Assembly: GCA_945643635.1 (NCBI GenBank) | Contig: CALZFC010000018.1 | Coordinates: 5,429,001 to 5,493,000 of the forward strand | Direction of reading: 5' to 3' | Source: Allodiplogaster sudhausi | Lineage: Eukaryota; Nematoda; Chromadorea; Rhabditida; Diplogasteridae | DNA: 64,000 bases | In this document: one piece after another, positions 50,181-64,000 of the stretch | How positions within the stretch are numbered: the first letter of the stretch is position 1 | Layout: every line of letters starts with the position of its first letter | Notes under the pieces: model-generated | What the model saw: the letters and a program-made list of their open reading frames with translations, nothing else | What the model was told of the DNA's origin: nothing | Databases searched by the model: none | Program-made: the position numbers and the translations under genes

Positions 50181-51712
50181 CTATTTCGAAATCAAATTCG
50201 GCATCTTGCACTGTTCTGCGCTGATCATGTCGCTAATGTCGACGACGCGGCCCTGGTGACGAATCTGAATAAAAATAACTCAAGATAGAAAAAATTATAT
50301 TTACTAATCAACTTTAATATTTGATTGTAGGCAAGGTAGGAGGCATTTTGGAAATTTGTTTTTATTTTTATTTTCGGTGCTACCGTACCTCGAGGAACAC
50401 CGAGTCGGGCGCGTTGTCGCACTTGAGCCGCGTGCCGATCGGCTCGCCCTGCACAATGTGCGTGTGGCCCTCGTCGAGGTCTTCGCGGTAGCGCGCGTTG
50501 TAGAGGCGCGCTTCGAAGTCTGAGGAAATTAGTCAAGATTTTTTCAATCAACATTTTTTTAGTAGATACTTTTTCAATCAATACTTTTTCTATCAATATT
50601 TTTAATATGTATAAAACAAGACTGAAGTAAAATATTTCTTTTAACGATCCCAATATTTTTGGATTTTGCCATGTGATCAGTGAATATTTCTGCTTTAAAA
50701 TGCCATCGAATATTAAGGAATGATAACAAAGAGATATAAGATTAAGCTTCTCCTCTAACCCGCCCATTCTCCGGTGCCGACGATGAAGAGGCCGTCGTTG
50801 TCGCAGCCCGAGTAGGCGCCGTTCGCGTCGAAGGTGATGCGGGTGCGTCCGACAATCTGTGCGCATGCAAACTACTCTCTCCATCTCTATCACCTCTTCC
50901 TCTCTCCCTTCCTCTCTCTCTCTCGCTCTCTCTCTCTCTCTTTCTCTACCTCTTTCTCTCTCTCTCCATCTCTCCCTCTCTCTCTCTCTCTGACCTCTCC
51001 ACTGATGGGTGCATAAATCTGCGGCGCCCTCTTCTCTGCATCCTCTCCCTCGTAATCCTCGATCAGCGGGCACTCAATGTCCCAGCCGCGCACGCCGTTG
51101 TAACGGCTGGACCGGAAAATAGGGTTTTTTTATAGGAAAAATACAGTATACCTTCGAGCCAGCGGATACGGGTCGAGCCGCTCTTTGCCGCTCTACTCGT
51201 ATTGATTCGTTTGCAAAGGCTCTAAGGCGGAACTGTATACTACTTCCTATCACCATTTGCCGTGCCTACAAATATTAGCCTTAAATACTGACATTTCTAA
51301 CATTTGCTACGTATTTAGTATGTATACCTTAAAAATTGATACCTTAAAAATATTTTTTAAATTCTTTTTATGACCAAATTTATGAAGAAACGGTGAAAAG
51401 GGAGAGAGAGAAAGAGCGAGTGAGAGAAAGAGGGAAAGAGAGAAAGAGCTGACCGATCCGACTTGAATGGCGGGCCGAGCAGCTTGTTGCTCGGGTTCGA
51501 CTCGCAGATTTGCCCGGTGCACATGCCTGTGGAGAATTAGGCAATATGGAATTTGTTTCCCATGAAAATGAGCTTCTTTTTTCTTCCCATTTTCGCAGTC
51601 GCAGTGATTCCATCGCTCTCTCTCTCTCCCATCTATCTCTCTCTCTCTCCATCTCTCTCCATCTTCCTTCATCTCCCTCTTTCTCTTTCCCTCTCTCTTC
51701 CTCTCTCTCTCC

Positions 51713-51752
<40 letters not shown>

Positions 51753-54700
51753 CACACTGCTGCAGATGATGAGTCGGATCGACGGGCTTGCCATGCTTGA
51801 GCAGCCTAAGCTGGAGATGCGGCTCGACGCCCTTCTGCGACTCTTCCTCGTAGCAGATGCGATCGCGCGCGCGTCCGATCTCGGCGCCAGACTTCAACAT
51901 TTGAATTTTTTAATTTCCCACCAAACCATTTAATAAATTCATCTTCTGTGTAAACTACATATGAATGGCGCATCATTTAAGAAAAGAACGCCAGGCTGTT
52001 TAAGAGAAAGTTTAAATTGAATATCTACAATATTTAAGGGTAACTTAAAGTTCTGACCAATTGCCCGTCCACATAAGAATGTGACAAGAAATCAAAGATT
52101 TAAAAAATAATATTGATTGAGAATGTGCACACAACGGAATGTTCTTCTAAGAAGAACATCCATTAAAAACATTCATGCCGAGAATGGAACATTCATTGTT
52201 TGTATCTGTGTGAGTGTGAAAGGGTCAGCGTGCGAACCTTAACTGTGCCGCCAAAGATGTCGAGTTCAAGGCTGCTGATGAATGCGGTGTAGCCTGTGAA
52301 AAATTGACATTAGAAAGGCAAAAATATAAAATAATAATAATAATAAATATACAAAAAAAATGATATTTATAAGTGTTGTGTCCTTCACACAGAGGGACAG
52401 GGAAATAGACTGCGGGTAGACGAGGCAAGAGTGGGACAAGGGTTTATTGAGAGAGAGAAGAGGGAATGGAGAGTCGACCGCTTGTACGAGAGGAGAAGGA
52501 GGGAAGTGACACGGGAACACGAAGTAACCGGATGAGGCGAGAAGTGGGAGTGACAATGAGAGACGGGAAGTGACTGACGCTGAGTCTGACTGCCGAGGGT
52601 TTATATACCATTGCACTTAGACGAGTATAATATAACAGGACTCACAGAGTCCATACACAAATGTACATAGTACATAATAACAGGAGTAGATATTTACATA
52701 TCTACTCAACAATAAGCTTTAATCTTCTTCATTTTTTTCCTCTTTTTATCTTGGTAGTTATTTCGGGATAGGCAAAAATGTCTTCATAAAGTATGCTAAA
52801 TAAAGCAACAGAATCGTTTAAATTATTTAACTAATTTATATTATTTTATTTTTAAATCGCCAAGGGTTAAAAAAATTTACAGAATGTTGAGTAACAGTAA
52901 GTATTGTTGAATTTGCGTTTAAATGTTCAAAAATGGCGGGAAATTCAAATGGGAATAAATTTCGCCACCTCGCCACTGTCCCGTGCCGTCGATTTTGATG
53001 CCCGAGTCGGCGCACTTACGCTCTTTCGAGCCGCCAAACGGCTTCCAGAAGCTCATCTCGCCGTCGATCGGCGCGTACACCGTGCGGCCCGCGTCGCAGC
53101 GCACGTCAACAGCGTCCACAAGCTGGCCGGATGATCTAGGTTGGCCTAGTGGTAGAGTGCTAGGGAATCGGATCAAGGGATTGAAGGTTCGAATCCCATT
53201 AACAGACCGGCCCGCCCAGGGGCATATATGTGTTTTTGCTGAATTTTAGTAATGTTTAGTAAAAACAAGAGTTTTAAGAGAGCCTCTCTGTAAGGTTCAA
53301 GGAGGGCGCCATTGGTGCCTGCCCCGGAGACCGATGTTCGATTTTGACTACCAGAACTTTATGAGTGATACATGGATAGATTATAAGGAAAACTAGACGG
53401 TTGAAAATTTTGAGAATTTTTTTTTCTCCACGCCACCACCCAAAATATGTCAAAAATTCGATGTTCTGTAACTTGCTTCATTTACAAGATTTTTTACTTT
53501 TCTTGTTTTTATCTGATTTCTCATTCAAAACTGCACAAAAAAGTCCCAGATAACCGTTTCTGAAAAGATTCATTTTAATAGACTTTTTCCGGATAAAAAT
53601 TTTTAGGACTAAAAAAAGTGTTATTTTTTCTGTTATTTTTTCATTTTTGCCGGTCCATTACTAGAGAAATCATTCCATAATATGAAAGTAGAGGAAAAAG
53701 TACATGATATATGTTTCTACGAAAAGGATTTGAGGACACCTTTTTTGGGTATCAATTTTTGAATACTATATGCGATAAAGTGCTGCACCGCAGTTTACGC
53801 TCCATATCTGTTTTTCCTTTTTACCTTTTCATCTGCAAAGCAAGTATAATGGTGTAGTTTTTTATTCTCTACAAATCATGTCTATACGAAACTTTTATAT
53901 TTCCCGAAAAATAAAGTTTAGACATAAAAATTCAATTTTTCGGTTTTTCGTATACGTCTGCCGTCGGGTTTTTTGACATTTTCCGTATTTCATAGATCGA
54001 TTTCCAGATAATATTCACTGTTATCTTGAAGAGGAAAGAAAACTGCATAGAATGTCATTTTATTAAGGGAATCTGAATACACTATTTTTAGATACATGAA
54101 TTTTAATCGGTGATAATGTGCGACATCAATTACTGTTCGGCGAGTCTTGCTCCAAAATGTTCGAATTGTATTTTTCTCTCAAAATCACTCCAAGGGGGTT
54201 CTTTGATGCGAGGAACACGAATATCATGTTTATATTTTATTATGACGTCATTTTAAAAAGTTACGGTAGGTAAATTGCTGAACGACACAGATTTACTATT
54301 CACCTACCGTACCTTTTTAAAATGACGTCATAATAAAAAATAAACATGATATTCGTGTTCCTCGCATCAAAGAACCCCCTTGGGGTGATTTTAAGAGAAA
54401 AATTCAATTCGAACATTTTAGGGCAGGACTAGCCGAACAGTTATTGATGACATTTCCGCACATTATCGCCGATTAAAATTCATGTATCTAAAAATATTGC
54501 TCTCAGATTCCTATAATAAAATGATATTCTATGCAGTTTTCTTTCCTCTTCAAGATAGCAGTGAATATTATCTGGAAATCGATCTATGAAATACGGAAAA
54601 TGTCAAAAAACTCGACGGCAGACAGATATGGAGCTTAAACTGCGGTGCAGCACTTTATCGCATATAGTATTCAAAAATTGATACCCAAAAAAGTGTCATC

Positions 54701-55329
54701 GAATTTTTGACATATTTTGGGTGGTGGCGTGGAGAAAAAAAATTTCTCAAACTTTTCAACCAACTAGTCTTCCTTATAATCTATCCATGTATCACTCATA
54801 AAGTTCTGGTAGTCAAAATCGAACATCGGTCCCCGGGGCAGGCAGTCCTTGACCCTTAGAGAGAGGCTCTCTTAAATTCATAAGATACCGAGGCGGAAGC
54901 AGTAAGTTTGTGCATGAGAGAGAAGAAATAGAGAGATAGAGATAGCGATAGAAAGATGGTGAGAGAGAGGAGAATGAGAGAAAAAGAGTAAAAAACCTAC
55001 CTCAGTCCACGAAACGCGCCGCACGAGCCATCTCTGTCCGGACACTTGCGCAGCTCGTTCTTGTCATTTCCGTCACACAACTTTGGCATGCAGCCGAGCG
55101 AGAGGACTTAATTTATTCATTTCATAACTATTTCATTTATACTTGTTTTCTTTTCTACATATTTTACCCTTAATCTATATTCTTATTATTTTATTTTTAT
55201 TTTTACTCATTTTTTCTATTTACTTGCAAACAAATACACAGGATGTTCCCATTAAGATTTTACTTATCCACCTCGGCCGACATTTATCAGCAGAATTAGC
55301 AGCGTTGTCGCCGCTGTAGTGCGCCTCAT
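50181..55329 (-). CDS. lect-2: LECT2-like secreted protein with two LECT2 (M23-fold) modules
   Basis: Secreted extracellular protein. The nematode homologue LECT-2 is a cofactor in sensory dendrite patterning with DMA-1, SAX-7 and MNR-1 (established for C. elegans). Ten exons in phase: 55272-55329, 55001-55106, 52969-53135, 52238-52293, 51756-51891, 51454-51526, 50995-51106, 50760-50856, 50389-50519, 50181-50264. They give 339 aa. Signal peptide MRRTTAATTLLILLINVGR. Module 1 has CDGNDKNELRKCPDRDG, VDVRCDAGRTVYAPIDGEM, and GVEPHLQLRLLKHGKPVDPT. Module 2 has RYNGVRGWDIECP, QIYAPISGE, GAYSGCDNDGLFIVGTGEW and GEPIGTRLKC. The zinc-binding His residues of true M23 peptidases are not all present, so a non-catalytic role is likely. 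The 1.87-kb second intron holds a SINE and a foldback element. The gene symbol is by similarity. Confidence 0.88.
53139..53225 (+). repeat. tRNA-like SINE head in LECT2-like gene intron
   Basis: A near-consensus A box (TGGCCTAGTGG) and B box (GGTTCGAATCC) lie at tRNA spacing, in the orientation opposite to the gene. The anticodon arm does not fold properly. It begins within 5 bases of the exon 3 acceptor, so it could influence splicing. Confidence 0.7.
53273..54876. mobile_element. 1.6-kb foldback element in LECT2-like gene intron
   Basis: The ends TTTAAGAGAGCCTCTCT and its reverse complement define 53273 and 54876. Almost the whole element is one long inverted repeat around a centre near 54285, where CACCTACCGTA meets TACGGTAGG. 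The right arm lacks two blocks present in the left, about 53463-53732 and 53809-53955. No protein is encoded. Such structures are typical of foldback or long-TIR non-autonomous DNA transposons. Confidence 0.85.
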
Positions 55330-61756
<6,427 letters not shown>

Positions 61757-62165
61757 AGAAAATGAAAGAGATAAAGTTAAGGAAAGAGGAAGAGATAGAG
61801 AAAAGGAGACATCGAGAGAGAGATATAGAGTGAGAAAATGAGAGAGAGAGAAAGTTGAGGAAAGAGAAAGAGAGGGAGAGAGAGAAAATGAGAGAGAGAA
61901 AGAGAAAGTTAAGGAAAGAGAAAGAGATAGAGAAAAGGAGACATAGAAAGAGAGAGAGAGAAAATGAGAGAGAGAAAGTTAAGGAAAGAGAAAGAGATAG
62001 AGAAAAGGAGACATAGAGAGAGAGAGTGAGAAAATGAGAGAGAGAAAGTTAAGGAAAGAGAAAGAGATAGAGATAAGAAGACATAGAGAGAGAGTGAGAA
62101 AATGAGAGAGAGAAAGTTAAGGAAAGAGAAAGAGAGAGAGAGAAAAGGAGACATAGAGAGATAGA
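61757..62165. repeat. Minisatellite of about 65-75 bp purine-rich units
   Basis: Five to six imperfect copies of a unit built around AAAGTTAAGGAAAGAGAAAG and then GAGACATAGAGAG. Copies start near 61770, 61850, 61905, 61975, 62045 and 62113. Copies differ in GA-tract length. Confidence 0.8.
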
Positions 62166-62642
62166 GAGGGATAGATGGAGATAGAAAGAGAAAATAAAAG
62201 ATTCGAAAAGGGACATAAAGTTACAGATGGTGCCTCGGCCATTCATTTCAATGCAACCATGTGCTGCCATTCGATCTTCGTTTCTTCAATTTTTAGCTCA
62301 CGCTCGCAGATTTCCTTTATTGAAGTATGCATAATTCTTGTAATTATTATTGACAAGCTAACTCAAACTTCAAACTTTCCTTATCACTATACATACATTA
62401 AGCGAACAGGAATGATATTACTATTGTAAGTCTTTATCTGTTTATTAATCAGTTCAAGGCCATTAACACTCGCATCTACAACTCTGCAACTCTTTCTTAT
62501 ATATCCGTGAAGGCAATAAAATATACATGTATGTATGTATGTATGTATGCAATCTCTAAATCTGTCTCTCACTGACAAGGTATCTTTTGCTATATACCAC
62601 ATACATATCAGTCGGGATGCTGATACGCTGATACTAAATGCA
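62166..62642. other. Downstream region of the Castor-like gene
   Basis: AT-rich with a short (GTAT)n run at 62529-62549. It probably contains the 3' UTR of the minus-strand zinc-finger gene. An AATAAA complement (TTTATT) occurs at 62312. Confidence 0.5.
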
Positions 62643-64000
62643 TCAGGCTGTCCCTGAACTGCTTCGTCTGCTCGATCGCTCGCTCTCTTCTCCTGTCTTC
62701 ATAGTCGTCATTGTAGCTGCTCTTCTCGGGCACCCATTCAACTCCTTCTCGACCTTCCCCTCTACGACCGCCTGCAGTACTTGCCGCTTCTGAGTGTGCT
62801 TGCGGAGATGCGAGTGGAGACGGTCACGGGAGGAGAAGCCCTGAGAAAGTGAAATGTATATTTTTAGTGCGCGCCTTTTTTGACCAACTACAATTATAGT
62901 GCGCCCATTTCTGGTCAACACTCTTTTTTAGTGCGCCATTTTAGACCTTTGATTGGTGGTGACAAAACTGTATGAAGAACATACTTGTCCGCACTGCACG
63001 CAATGGAAGTGTGCCTTCTTCTTGAGCTTGCAGAAAGGACGGCAACAGATGAGAGATGAAGAAGAATGCTGAGGAGGAGGCCGTATATCCATTGCCATTG
63101 GTGGCTGCCTGGCATCAATCGATATTTACGACATTTATATATTTACACTGGTTAAGGTAAATTATTTAGCTTTTTATAATTATCTTAACACCAACAAAAA
63201 TTGATTTAATTCGTTACATTATCAGCTTAATAATACGATAGGAAGTTAAGTTAAAGATTTCAGGAAAAAAGAGTATAGAAAAGAATAAGTAAAAGAAGCA
63301 ACACCTCGTATCGATTGTCAGTGGCCGCATTGGAAATTGTGTCTGCTGCTGCTGCTATAATGAGACGGAATTTTCGTCATTGATCTTTGAAGTTTGATCA
63401 TTGATCTTTGATGTCTTGGTTTAATGATCTTTGGTCTTATGGATCTTTGGTTTGAACGCGTCAACGAGCCTGCAATCGCGTCTGCGCCACCGACTGTCTG
63501 CAGTCATCTTCAGCCGACAGAAGCAGTATGGGCTGCGGTAGCTGCTGCTGCTGCCGTGACAAAGGAGTGCAGCCGAGCAGGTTGTGTGTGGAATCACCGT
63601 CGGGAGCAAGCTGGCGAATTGCCTTGAATAATTATTAGGAAAATATTTAATTTAAAAATTTCGAACGAAATGATTCTGCCGAATTCTGATAAAACTAAAA
63701 GAAAAGAAGTGGATATACATACATATATTTAAAAAGAAACAGTAACCGTAGTCATCTGTGCCTCACGAATCGCTGTATCTTCGCAACGATGTCCAGTGCC
63801 GTCGCCATCGTTGTCGACGAATGTCTGAATTGGTGTGAAAAAAACTTGAACTAGCTGTTTATCGGATTAGAACATTTGTACCTGACATTGATAGATATGA
63901 AATTAAGCTATAAATAAAACATTCTTCAAATTTGAAAGCTTACCGAACGGCAACCTAAGCAATGAAAGTGCGATCGCCGCCGTGAAAGATCACAGTTGTC
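62643..64000 (-). CDS. Castor-like C2H2 zinc-finger transcription factor, 3' part
   Basis: Nuclear DNA-binding protein; the 5' part lies beyond the window. Six exons in phase: 63944-64000 (open at the edge), 63747-63824, 63491-63622, 63305-63354, 62985-63108, 62643-62840, giving 212 residues. CCRPFCKLKKKAHFHCVQCG plus FSSRDRLHSHLRKH forms a finger pair with the HFHC spacing typical of Castor (CASZ1) proteins. The edge exon has a second such motif, RRRSHFHCLGC. Gln-rich stretches (RQQQQLPQP, QQQQTQFP) lie between, and the C-terminus is Ser/Arg-rich. In other animals Castor proteins act in neuroblast and neuron identity. The middle exons are assigned mainly by phase. Confidence 0.7.

Noticed and set aside
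53139..53210. Functional tRNA gene
   Set aside because: The A and B boxes are good but the anticodon and acceptor stems do not pair, so a SINE head is the better call.

Overview
The window is eukaryotic nuclear DNA: genes have many short exons with GT-AG introns, and long AT-rich, microsatellite-rich spacers separate them. A nematode (or close ecdysozoan) fits best. The grounds are two nematode-style sigma-class glutathione S-transferases, a two-module LECT2 protein like nematode LECT-2, and a compact ionotropic-receptor-type iGluR. Species cannot be told from the sequence. Exon models were built by eye from reading frame, splice sites and phase. All complete models close in phase: P450 518 aa, kappa GST 227 aa, GPCR 329 aa, sigma GSTs 208 aa each, iGluR 437 aa, LECT2-like 339 aa.

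Region 1 (1-14305) is a near-perfect palindrome with arms 1-6796 and 7396-14305 around a 599-base spacer. It touches the window's left edge and may extend further. Each arm holds a 15-exon cytochrome P450 and, head-to-head with it, a decayed fragment of a kappa-class GST. The right P450 is intact. The left has lost 113 bases across an intron/exon border, probably leaving an in-frame 13-residue loss. Both arms carry the same small transposon relics.

Region 2 (14.8-18.9 kb, minus strand) has an intact kappa GST with a peroxisomal -SKL end and a decayed second copy. DNA beside the second copy is homologous to the inner part of the palindrome. Region 3 (19-31 kb) is repeat-rich. It has an unrecognised Cys/Thr-rich gene, broken BEL/Pao-type retroelement pieces and a small secreted proline-rich repeat protein.

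Region 4 (32.2-43.7 kb) holds a class A GPCR and two tandem sigma GSTs, with a foldback element bearing tRNA-like ends between GPCR and GSTs. Region 5 (46-55.3 kb) holds the iGluR-type receptor and, convergent with it, the LECT2-like gene. That gene carries a tRNA-like SINE and a 1.6-kb foldback in one intron. Region 6 (55.3-62.6 kb) is almost pure simple repeat, including 634 bases of TG. The window ends inside a Castor-type zinc-finger gene.

Functionally, the first 44 kb groups phase I (P450) and phase II (kappa and sigma GST) detoxification genes, with a recent inverted duplication of the P450. The receptor, LECT2-like and Castor genes are typical of neural or sensory development, but nothing here links them to the detoxification genes beyond proximity.
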